Assembly: GCA_002701845.1 (NCBI GenBank)
Contig: NZXG01000061.1
Span: forward strand, 124,001-188,000
Origin: Pseudomonadales bacterium
GTDB lineage: Bacteria; Pseudomonadota; Gammaproteobacteria; Pseudomonadales; Ketobacteraceae
Length of the DNA: 64,000 nucleotides
Direction of reading: 5' to 3'
Below the pieces are notes generated by a model. It was not told the DNA's origin. It saw only the letters and a program-made list of their open reading frames with translations, and searched no databases. Shown one piece after another: positions 28,901-37,100 of this stretch. The position numbers and the translations under genes were made by a program. Numbering within the stretch: the first letter of the stretch is position 1; each line of letters begins with the position of its first letter.

Positions 28901-31099
28901 GATTCCTCCCGCACACCGTTTTTCCAGGTGTTTTTAAATTTACTGAATCTGCCGCCGCAGGATGAAGGGGATGCACCGTTAACCATCGAGCCGCTGACCC
29001 GGGAGGATAATCTCTCCCACGCCAAGTACGACTTCAATCTTTACGTCAGTGAGGAGCCGGATTCAGAACTGGAGCTGGTACTGGTTTACAACAGTGATCT
29101 GTATCGGGATACCACAGCACAGCGGCTGCTGGCGGATTTTGCCTGGCTGCTGGAATCCTTATGCGGGGATGCGGGCAGGTCGCTACCTGAATACCGGCTG
29201 CTGCGGGAACCGGAGCCGGAATGGTTGCCGGATCTGACCCGGGCACCGCAGGTGGGCAGCTATCCCAGTCCGGTGGACGGTTTTCTGCATCAGGCCGCCA
29301 GTTCGCCCCAGGCCCTGGCGTTAACCTGGGCCGAAGGCACCCTGACTTACGGGGAACTGGCCCGCCGCAGCGAGGCGGTGGCGCGCGGGCTGGCCGGGCA
29401 CGGCTACCCGCCAGAGTTGGTGGTGGCGGTAGTGGCTCACCGCTCGCCGGATCTGATCGTCAGCCTGTTGGGCATTTTGCGGGCCGGACTGGCGTTCAGT
29501 ATTCTGGATGCCGGGTACCCCGTTGCCCGACTCCAGGCCATGGTGGCCACGGCGGAACCGGTGCTGATTCTGGATACCGGTGGTGGTGACCCGGAGGCCC
29601 TGGCAGCGGCGCTGCAGTGCCCGGTTATGGCGCTGGCCGAGGTGGAATCAGCGGCCTCTGCTGCCGACCCCTGGAGCGAGGCGCATGATCCATCGAGCGC
29701 GGCTTATGTGGCGTTTACTTCCGGCTCCACCGGCCGGCCCAAAGGCATACGTGCCGATTTCCGGCCCCTGGCGCACTTTGTACACTGGTATCAACAGGCA
29801 TTCCAGATCAGCGCCGAGGATCGTTTTACCCTGCTTTCCGGCCTGTCCCACGACCCATTGTTGCGGGATATTTTCGTGCCTCTGGCCTGTGGTGGAACCG
29901 TTTGTATTCCCGCCCCGGACTGGATGCTGAATCCCGATGGCCTGGTGCAGTGGCTGGCGCAAGAGAACGTCTCCATCAGTCATCTGACCCCGGCCCTGGC
30001 GCAGCTGATCCTGGATGCCGCCGGCGAGAAAGAGCAGCTGGTGAATTTACGTTTGCTGGGTGTGGGTGGGGATCGACTGGCGGCGCCGTTGGTGCACCGG
30101 ATACGGCAGCTGGCGCCCCAGAGCACCATCGCCGGTTTCTATGGCGCCACCGAAACCCCCCAGGTAATGGCGGCCTATGCGTTGCCGCCGGCCCTGGAGG
30201 ATACTCCGGAAGCGGATCTGCCGCCCTATTTGCCTCTGGGTAAGGGTATCGATGGCGTGGAGCTGTTGGTGCTGGATCCCCAGGGTCAGCTGTGTGCCCC
30301 GGGGCAGGTGGGGGAAATTGTCATCCGTACGCCCTATCTGAGCCTGGGTTATATCGAGCCGGAAGCCAACAGTCCGTTCACTTTGAACACCCTGTCCGGG
30401 AGCGATCAGGATCGCCTGTACCACAGTGGGGACCAGGGCCGCTACACTGATAATGGCGCAGTGGAGTTTCTGGGGCGGCTGGATCAGCAAATCAAGATCC
30501 GCGGCTTCCGGGTGGAACCGGCGGAAGTGGAAGCCAGTATTGAAGCGTTGTTGCCGGGCCAGGGGCGGGCAGTGGTATGCGCCGCCACCGATCCCCGGGG
30601 CGACGATTGCCTGGTGGCGTATCTGTACGGAGTGGACGGGCAACCCCAGGATAGCTTGCGGCACGAATTACGCACCCGGTTGCCGGAGTACATGGTACCG
30701 GCGCTGTTTATCGCCATTGAGGAACTGCCCCTCAACCGTAACGGCAAAGTGGACCGCACCCGGTTGCCGGATCCGGCCCGCTTCTGGAGCGCCCGGGAGT
30801 TCGTCGCGCCGGCGACACCCATTGAGGAGGAGATCGCGGCCATCTGGCAACAGGTATTGAAACTGAAGCAGATCAGCGTGGTGGACAACTTCTTCGACGT
30901 GGGGGGGCACTCGCTGCTGGCGGTGCAGATCGTCACCCGGGTTAAGGAAAAGTACCAGGTGGAGTTTTCCATGCGCCGGCTTTTGGAAATCGCCACCATC
31001 CAGGGCATGGCCAACTACGTGGAAAACGCCCTCTGGGTGCGACAGAGTGGCGCCCAACCGGATGCCGATGACGACGAATTTGAAGAACTGGAAATTTAA
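19997..31099 (+). CDS. NRPS subunit 3: docking-[C-C*-A-T]-[C-A-T]-[C-A-T]
   Basis: 3700 residues. A TubC-like docking domain occupies 1-56. Module 1: C 73-515 (HHIISDAWS ~204, with Ala for Gly in the DG position); C* 527-965 (LPLNPNQRSM, HHIVLDGAS ~663); A 977-1460 (FDLTQKN ~1169, code DLKNVGSDV); T ~1503. Module 2: C 1569-2010 (HHSVSDGWS ~1701); A 2026-2515 (code DLKNFGSDI); T ~2560 (VGGQSLL). Module 3: C 2625-3075 (HHIVSDGWS ~2762); A 3090-3590, an outlier (SHDPLLRDIF in the A4 region, FYGATET for the A5 motif, YHSGD for A7, code about DPRHGGFQV); T ~3630. The C-terminus is acidic (DADDDEFEELEI). All C domains are LCL-like and no E domain is present. The ATG has AGGAAG a few bases upstream. 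Confidence 0.97.
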   Translation: MNVVEFLASLAKQDIRLWLEGENLRFSAPEGAFTPEIKAQVLAHKPAIIEFLRQARKLNEDAIEPVSREQPLVTSFGQQRLWILHQLNPRDVTYNMSSALRIRGPLDGTLLEKVLVALVRRHESLRTCFQDNDGEPLQVVQNADQWRLQQWDLSSLPASEQETQVTQAVNEEALTPYDLSTGPLFRAQLARLAVDHHVLIAGMHHIISDAWSMEVLVKELSVLYLSYSAGMGSPLPPLPIQYADYAAWQRRQMAGEGLRKQLEYWQQTLAQAPQVLALPTDRPRPALPTSNGALKRRQLPAALAHRINQACSRLDVTPFMFFLGAWQLLLGRYAVTSDVVVGSPIAGRSRSEIQELIGFFVNLLLMRLDTAGNPDIATFYRRVREMALGAFSHQDLPIDRLMESMDIERQAGYPPLAQAAFQLINMQDGDAANPFADAPLQIEPIPAAHVAARMDVLLGVAKTGDQYQASVEYNTDLFDDSTIGGMLDQYLYLLDALCGAETQRIDEIELYDQEHLLNQLGFAPEQYELLPLNPNQRSMVLDQLARPETLQNAYGIYVDLPVNPEFDRLQQALDALLAATPILRMQLVQCHLPAADPAYGVIPPRADATLELIDLNTSHWQSLSVHAAAMKLMHRPYDLFHEPLLHFYLLQKDGHYRLVVACHHIVLDGASTYLLMERWLRLYNGLASGESPAVETDRGAFAYQRWSPNRVDAPTVLDYWRDQARQLEPLDFPFSPAYRQRAEESPFEDRIETLSLDHRQMDTIREFCIAQGINPPLYFKTLFALMLQHYCRPETGFSFAEFYACRDTGWQDALGCFYQQFPAVVPGELLEADVPLQEWFARLKVSRDSARDHRLVSLQAQQSILPRGRTVFMFNYYNFVSQASLAGEPVQPVMSAPKVEGGVQLIVKELSAGLELELRYDARVFNSLQFLPRLMHLNEQIQFGEPEFPRQLNFLSAAEQMWLSREQSQRPLDAVENLVAGFERSVERYPQRAAVLTPNGEWSYAELNLQANRVAHWLLANGVSANTRVGVCLERSAELLVAIWGVLKAGGAYVPLDPAYPQQRLQFMLADADAPVVITRTRHQPLLAATEARVLCLDGDPQLASQPTTNPALAIDPQQLLYVIYTSGSTGQPKGAQVRHQGAINLQHWYLDLLGLTPDDRTLLVSAVGFDLTQKNLFAPLLVGASIVMPAMELYDEQELLTLAEQHSVSWINCAPSAFYPLVELAAMNGYKALRTLRYLVLGGEPIRLAPLYPWLTSPHAQAQLVNSYGPTECTDVVAWHLQRVIEHDHHSIPIGKPIPNMQLHLLNDHLQPVAPGCVGEICVTGIGVGPGYINRDELTCSLFVETDLASGPLYRTGDLGRYLPSGEIEYIGRRDFQVKVRGLRIELGEIETALKALPGVEDALVLVHEERLLGYIIASVDPEDWRPRLRDQVPEYMIPSLLIALPRWPLTPNGKVDRKALPDPEAALAETQQYVAPRSSLEQQLAAVWEEVLQRRPIGILDNLFDVGGNSLLATRIVSRIKQQFEIPLTVRELFTAPTIVELAQTVARAGQTRGLPPIEPLPETAPKPLSYAQQRLWFLDQLEPGSTAYNMPGAFHLRGRIDVDALGGALATIVDRHAVLRTRFSHDQDEPLQIIDPAGQWRLAMTDLSHEEPALRQARARQAADALYSHVFDLQAGQLFYARLLVLDEQEFVLLINMHHSVSDGWSNGILLRELALLYDAYSHGRSSPLPDLPIQYSDFAHWQRQWLSGDELERQIGYWRQALAGVQVLNLPPNYPRRTDTGFAGNVLSFSLSRGLTAKLNQLCREQGVSLYMLTLSAYIVLLSKYSGQQDISVGSPIANRNFAELEPLIGFFVNTLVLRAELEPEASFTELLAQIRQQTLDAYAHQDVPFERLVDELVTERDMLHSPLFQVLFSLQNIELNTAGIPGIELERMENREVVAKFDLEFSLMEQDQAIKGEVVYRTGLFEKDFVAQLMGHYVQVLQQVAAAPQSALADISLLSATEAQALHQWNDTTRDFDRQLRVQQLIERQVDATPAAPALIQGEQLLTYAELDQKANQLTRYLLQNGVQADAVVAVMMPRSIELMVSILAVMKAGATYLPLDPAYPAERIEYMLQDSGACLLLVDQASTAEALTSAVPAIALDQVAAELTAMDAGRLPPQGSAETLLYVIYTSGSTGTPKGTGARHRAEVNLLNWYCREFAMDANDRVLLISAIGFDLTQKNLFAPLAAGGALVLPRHHQYDPQQLVAEVAEHRVTWINCAPNAFYPLLQEDESLRQLSSLRWVFLGGEPIDLDRVADWLKRGNGQLVNSYGPTECADIATAHVVRDLDRYGSGPIPIGRAIDNVKLYIVDERLRMVPQGVPGELCIGGEGGGPGYFNHPEQTAERFVADPFGPGGTTLYRTGDLARYLPDGEVEYLGRMDNQVKIRGLRIEPGEIEALLRQLAGVSASCVVVRDDVSGQQQLVAYLVADDEYSLSQVRDHLRARLPDFMLPAAVVMLEQMPLTPNGKVAKNQLPAPDWQRNASGERVPPATATEQQVLAIWEQTLQRQGISVEDDFFAVGGQSLLATQVISRIRKEFQINLPLRALFESPTIRYTAAQIDQAKASAAVALPPVQVVDRDQPLPLSFVQQQLWLLDQLDPGTPAYNMPVALRIHGPLDVAAFSASFNQVIQRHETLRSNFTTANGEPVVIIHPRRELVLEQVDLCQLDPVAQDRRLDQLMQQQADTGFDLQTDLLLRGTLVKLRDTEAVQEHAFIGAMHHIVSDGWSLNVMTAELMACYQSHLTQQPARLPTLDIQYVDVAAWQRQWLRGEVLAEHLEYWRGQLDNEGRVLQLQPDRPRPRVMTSHGRAVHQRIDRNTAEAARKLAREEGATLFMVLVAAYQLLFHKYTGQNRINVGTPIAGRDSVETEQLIGFFINTVVLSSELHAELNGRELLRQVRDVTLGAYSHQALPFEKLVEELRPPRDSSRTPFFQVFLNLLNLPPQDEGDAPLTIEPLTREDNLSHAKYDFNLYVSEEPDSELELVLVYNSDLYRDTTAQRLLADFAWLLESLCGDAGRSLPEYRLLREPEPEWLPDLTRAPQVGSYPSPVDGFLHQAASSPQALALTWAEGTLTYGELARRSEAVARGLAGHGYPPELVVAVVAHRSPDLIVSLLGILRAGLAFSILDAGYPVARLQAMVATAEPVLILDTGGGDPEALAAALQCPVMALAEVESAASAADPWSEAHDPSSAAYVAFTSGSTGRPKGIRADFRPLAHFVHWYQQAFQISAEDRFTLLSGLSHDPLLRDIFVPLACGGTVCIPAPDWMLNPDGLVQWLAQENVSISHLTPALAQLILDAAGEKEQLVNLRLLGVGGDRLAAPLVHRIRQLAPQSTIAGFYGATETPQVMAAYALPPALEDTPEADLPPYLPLGKGIDGVELLVLDPQGQLCAPGQVGEIVIRTPYLSLGYIEPEANSPFTLNTLSGSDQDRLYHSGDQGRYTDNGAVEFLGRLDQQIKIRGFRVEPAEVEASIEALLPGQGRAVVCAATDPRGDDCLVAYLYGVDGQPQDSLRHELRTRLPEYMVPALFIAIEELPLNRNGKVDRTRLPDPARFWSAREFVAPATPIEEEIAAIWQQVLKLKQISVVDNFFDVGGHSLLAVQIVTRVKEKYQVEFSMRRLLEIATIQGMANYVENALWVRQSGAQPDADDDEFEELEI
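21575..22880 (+). other. C* domain 3 (NRPS3 module 1)
   Basis: A condensation-fold domain between the C and A domains. It carries LPLNPNQRSMVLD, CHLPAADPAY, CHHIVLDG, ALGCFYQQFPAVV and FMFNYYNF. The HHxxxDG motif is intact. Boundaries are approximate. Confidence 0.85.
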
Positions 31100-31165
31100 C
31101 CGGAATACACCAGGTACGGCAAGCCGCCCTCAATCCGGAATACGCTACAGGATCTGTTTCGTTCT

Positions 31166-34100
31166 ATGAATGTGCTTGATTTGTTGTCCAGCTTGCGCAA
31201 GGCCAATATCCAGATAACCCTGGTGGAGGACAAGCTGAAAATCAAGGCGCCCCCCGGGGCGCTAACGCCGGAGATCAAGGCCCAGCTCCAGGCAGCGAAA
31301 CAGGACATCATCGAGTTCCTGCAGGAAACCACGGCCCAGGCGGAACCCGTCCGCACCATCGAGCCTGTCCCCCGGGATCAGGATCTGCCGCTGTCCTATA
31401 CCCAGGAGGCCCTGTGGACCCTGGAGCAGATGAATCCCGGCACTATCGCCTACAACCTGCCCATGGCGTTTCGGTTTTATGGCAAGCTGGACGCCAACCT
31501 GCTGCAGCGGGCCATTACCATCATTATTGAACGTCATGAAAGCCTGCGCACCACCGTGGGGGAGGATGACGCCGGCCGGCCCCGGGCCGTGATTCAGCCG
31601 GCCGCGGAGTTTCAACTGCCGCGGCACCAGATTCATATAGACAACGAGGCCCATTACCAGCGGGATCTGAAAGCGGCCATCGACGAGTACGCGCTGCGGC
31701 CCTTCGATCTGCAGCAGGGGCCGTTGTATCGCTTCGATTTGTTGGACATCAGCGGCGCGGTGGAGCCCCATCGGGTGTTGGTCATCTGTCTGCATCACAT
31801 GATTTCCGATGGCCTGTCGCAAAATCTGTTGGTGAGGGAAATTGCCCTGCTGTACGCCGCCGGCCTGCAGGGGGCACCTTCACCGCTGCCTCCCTTACCT
31901 GTGCAATACCCGGATTTTGCCGCCTGGCAACGGCAGCAACTGACCGGCGAGCGGTTGCAACAGGAGCTGGATTTCTGGCGCCGGCAGCTGGCGGGTGTGC
32001 CGGCGCTGCTGGCCTTGCCCACCGACCGGCCGCGTCCGCCCATCCAAACCTCCCGTGGTGCCCGACACCATTTTGAATTGCCCGCCACCACCGCGGAACA
32101 GGTGCTGGCCTTCTGCCGCCAGCAGGGTTACACCACGTTCATGGGATTGATGGCGGCACTGCAGATGGTGTTGTCCCGGCATGCGGGCCAGACCGACTTC
32201 TGCCTGGGCATGCCCACCGCCGGGCGCCATTATCAGGAACTGGAGCAACTGATTGGGTTTTTTGTCAATGGCGTTCTGGTGCGCGCGCAACTGGAAGGCA
32301 ATCCCACCTGGCAGCAGCATCTGGAGCAGGTCAAGCAACGTCTGCTGGACGTGTTATCCCACCAGGAAACGCCGGCCCAACTGATTATCGAACATCTGGA
32401 TGTGCCCCGTAACCCCAGTTACCCACCGCTGGCGCAGGTGGGCTTCCAGTTGCAGAATTTTTCCGGCTCGGTGCAGAGCGGAACCGAAGAAAGCGCCATG
32501 CTGGATGCTTTTGCCAAACAAACCAATCTGCGCATGGAGCCGGTGCAACTGGAGGAGGCGGACTCCAAATTTGACATGATTGTCAGTCTGGCCCAGCAGG
32601 ACACTCAGTTCCGTGGCTATGTGGAGTACAACACCGACCTGTTTGACGTGGCCACCATCGAGCGCCTGGTGACCCATTTCGTGCGGGCCTTGGACAGCAT
32701 GGTGCGCCAGCCCCAACAGCGTATTAACAGTGTGGAGCTGGATACCGAAGCGGAGCTGGCCCGGGCCCTGGGTGTCATGGAAGGTGAGCGGATTCTGCGC
32801 CTGACCACCACCCAGATGGCGTTTGTGCAGGATATTCAGTTGCGCCCGGAAACCCGACAGTATGCAGTGGGTTTCAACTATGCGCTGTATAAACCCCTGC
32901 AACATGATCTGCTGCAGCGGGCGGTGGATCATGTGCTGGCCAGCCATTCCATTCTTCAGGCCCGGTTCGTGGCCTGCGATCTGCCCTGGGCCGATGCCGC
33001 CTATCAGATTATCGCGGCGGACCAATCGGCATCCATTGAAATTATTGACATCGGGGAACCCGCCCATCCGGACGACTTTGTGGCCCGCCATTTCGATCAG
33101 TGGTGTTATCGCACCCACGATGTGTTCAACGACACCCTGATCCGGTTTCAACTATTGGAATCCGGTAACCGTTGCTGGCTATTGTTGTCCTGTCACCATA
33201 TTATTCTGGATGGCATCTCCGGCATGGCCATGTTGCGCAAAATCATCGCTGGTTACGAGGCTCTGCTGGATCAGCAGCCGCTACCGGTTTTCGAGGATGG
33301 CTTTCCCGAGTACGTGGCGCAGCATCATCTGGAAGTGGATCAGCCTTCGGCGGTTGCCTACTGGCGCCAGCATTGCACCAGTGTGGAACCGTTGACGTTT
33401 TCCTACCCCACCGCCTGGCGCGCAAAAACCGATTACCGCATTCTGCGCCATGCCATCGGCGACGAACTCTGGCAGCAGGTGCAAAGCTACTGCCGGCGGC
33501 AGAAAACCCACCCCAGCATTCTGTTCCGGCTGGTGGCGGCGGTGTTGATCCGCAGTTACTGCCGGCCGGAGGGTGATTTTGTCATCTGGGATATCCAGTC
33601 CGGTCGCCAGCCCGGCCAGGAAACGGAAATCGGGGTGTTTTACCAACAGGTGCCGTATATAATCCCGCTCTCCCTGCTGCAGACCGGCCACACCGCCGCT
33701 GATTTCTTTGCCCAGCAGCGGCGGTACCGACGGGATATCCGCGCCCATACTTATCTGTCGCTGGCCACACTGAATCAATTGTTCCCGGCGGGATCGGTGT
33801 CGTTCCAGTTTAATTATTTTAACTTCCTGGAACCGGTGACCATGGACGGTTCGGCATCCCTGCCGGACACCTTCTCCTCTCATGTGGATGACACCGTACA
33901 GGTGTTCGTGAAAGATTATGGCGCCAGTCTGGATTTTGAACTCTGGTTCGACGGTCAGGTGTTCGCGCCCCTGGATTTTCTGCCGCGGATGGAAAGCATT
34001 ACCGCGCAACTGGTACAGGAGCCGGAGCGGGATCTGGCGCAACTCATGCTGGATCTGCCCCGAGAGCGGTTGCAACTGCAGGCCTGGAATCAACAGCCCG

Positions 34101-37100
34101 ACCACCCCGTGAATCAACAGCCTGACCATCCCGTGAATCAACAGCCTGAGAGGGAGGGCGGGGTTTCCACTCTGCAGCAATGGCTGATACAAAGCCTGCA
34201 ACAGCACGCCGGCGAGACCGCTCTGGTGTGGGGCGATCAGGCCCTCAGTTACTCGCAGTTGGACACCGTGACCAATCAACTGGCCAACCTATTGGTGCAA
34301 CAGGGCGTACAACCGGGGGCCCGGGTGGCGGTGTTTCTCGGTCGCTCCCAGTGGCCGCTGATCGCCATCGTCGCCTGTATTAAGTCCGGCGCCGCCTATG
34401 TGCCCATTGAAGCGTCCTATCCCGGAGAGCGGGTGGCGTTTATCCTGGCCGATAGCGGCGCTACCTTGCTGCTCACTGAACGCTGCCTGCGGGACAAAGT
34501 GCCGGATTGCACACAACCGGTACTGACGCTGGATACACTGCAGGATGAGCTGGCGACCCAGGCTGCCCAGGCCCCGGCAGCAGCGCTTAATGCCGACCAC
34601 CCGTTGTATGTCATCTACACTTCCGGTTCCACCGGACAACCCAAAGGGGCGCTGGTGACCCACCGGGGAGCAGTGAATCTGCAACAATGGTACACCGGCT
34701 ATTGCCAGCTTACCCAGGGTGACCGCACCCTGATTGTCAGCGCCCTGGGCTTCGACCTGACGCAGAAAAACCTGTTCGCGCCGCTGCTCACCGGTGCCGC
34801 GGTGGTGATCCCCCAGATGCAGGAATTCGATGCGCAGCAGGTGGCCGACGAAGTGGCCCGACACCAAATTACTCATCTGAACTGTGCCCCCAGTGCGCTC
34901 TACGCGCTGGTGGAAAACTGCGACGAGGAGCGGGCCCGGCAGCTGCAGACACTGCGCTGGGTGTTCCTGGGTGGCGAGCCCATTCGGCTGGCGGCACTGC
35001 AGCCATGGCTGCAGTTTGCCCCGACCCGGGCACGGCTGGTGAACAGCTATGGCCCCACCGAATGTACCGACGTGGTGGCCAGCTACGAACTACAGCATAT
35101 CGCCGGGGAAAACCAGGTGATTCCCATCGGCCGGCCCATTCCCAATATGCAACTGTGGGTGCTGGACGACGCTTTGAATCCGGTGCCTCCGGGTCTGGTG
35201 GGGGAGATCTGTGTGGCCGGTCCCGGGGTCGGCCCCGGTTATATCGGCCGTGATGAACTCACGGGGGCGGTATTCGTGGATTCGGAACTGTGCCCGGGCA
35301 AACTGTATCGCACCGGGGATCTGGGGCGTTTCGCCCCGGACGGTAATCTGGAATATCTGGGGCGCAAGGATTTTCAAATCAAGCTGCGGGGACTGCGCAT
35401 TGAACTGGGGGAAGTGGAGTCCGCCATTGAGTCCTTACCCGGTATTGATGGGGCTGTGGTGTTGGTGCACGGGGAACAACTGGTGGGTTACGGCCTTAAT
35501 CCCGAGGGCGAGATACCTTCCGGCTGGCAGGGCGCCCTGCGGGAGCGTCTGCCGGAATATATGGTCCCCAGCCACTTGCTGATTCTGCGTGCCTGGCCCC
35601 TGACCCCCAACGGTAAAATTGATCGCAAAGCGTTGCCGTTACCGGAGGCCGGCGCCCGGGGCAATCAGTACGTGGCGCCCCGCAATGACACCGAGGCGGC
35701 GGTGGCCGCCATCTGGTCCCAGATACTGCAGGTGGAACCGGTGGGTGTGGAGGATAACTTTTTCGACCTGGGCGGGCATTCCCTGCTGGCCAACCAGATC
35801 GTATCCCGCCTGCGCAAACAATTTGCCGTGGAACTGCCGATCCGGGACTTGATTCTGCATCCCACGGTGGCGCAACTGGCCGGCCGCATCACCAATGCCC
35901 ACAAGAGCCAGGCACTGGGAGAGATTGAACCCCTGGACCGCAATCAGCGAATTCCGCTGTCCGCCCAGCAACAGCGCCTGTGGTTGCTGGATCAGATTGA
36001 TCCCGGTAATCCCGCTTACCATGTGCCCAGCGTGGTCACCATCAAAGGTGACCTGGATCCCACATTACTGGAGCAGGCGTTTGCCACCGTGGTCAATCGC
36101 CATGAGGGTTTGCGGGCCTGCTTCCAGGAGGATGAGAACGGCCCCCGGCAGATTTTCCTGGAGCCAAAAGGATGGCGCCTGGAACAGTTGGATGTCAGTG
36201 GCGATGAACCGGCACAACTGCGGCGCAAAGCCGGCAGCCTGGTATTAAAGCCGTTCCGCCTCGACCAGGGTCCGTTATTCCGCGCGGCACTGCTCAGCAA
36301 AGGCCCCCGGGAACATATCCTGCTGGTGGTGCTGCATCATATCGTCACCGACGGCTGGTCTAATGGTTTGTTGGTGCGGGAGCTGGGCGAGGCCTATTTG
36401 CAACTGGTGGCCAATGGCCAGGTGGCTATGAGCCCACTGCCGCTGCAGTATGCGGATTACGCCGCCTGGCAGGCCGATTGGCTGCACCGCACCCTGGATG
36501 AGAAACTGGCATTCTGGCACCAGGCCCTGGAACAGATGCCGGCCCTGGAGCTGCCCCTGGATCATCAACGGCCGCGGCAACAGACCTTTAATGGCGCCAG
36601 CGTGCCCCTGCGGCTGTCGGCAGCGGCAGGGGCAGCCATGGGGGATCTGGCCAATCAGTACCAGGCGACGCCATTTATGATTCTGCTGGCCGCCTACGGC
36701 GCGTTGTTGCAACGCTATTCCGGCCAGGAGCGCTTCGCGGTGGGCACACCGGTGGCCGGGCGCGACCGCCCGGAACTGGAACCCATCGTCGGCTTCTTCG
36801 TGAATACGGTGGCAATTCCCCTGATACCGCAACCGGAGCAGTCTTTTGCCCGGTTGCTGGAGCAGATCAAGGCCACCGCCCTGGACTGTTTTGAACATCA
36901 GGACGTGCCCTTCGAACAGATTGTGGAGCAACTCAACCCGCAGCGGGATATGAGCCGGTCCCCGATTTTCCAGGTGATGCTGGCGTATCAGAATTTACCC
37001 CAGGAAGAGGCCCACATAGGCGCCGCCGATCTGGGCAACATTCGCCTGGAACCCTATGAACTGGGGATTGAAACCGCCAAGTTTGAGCAGACCCTGACCC

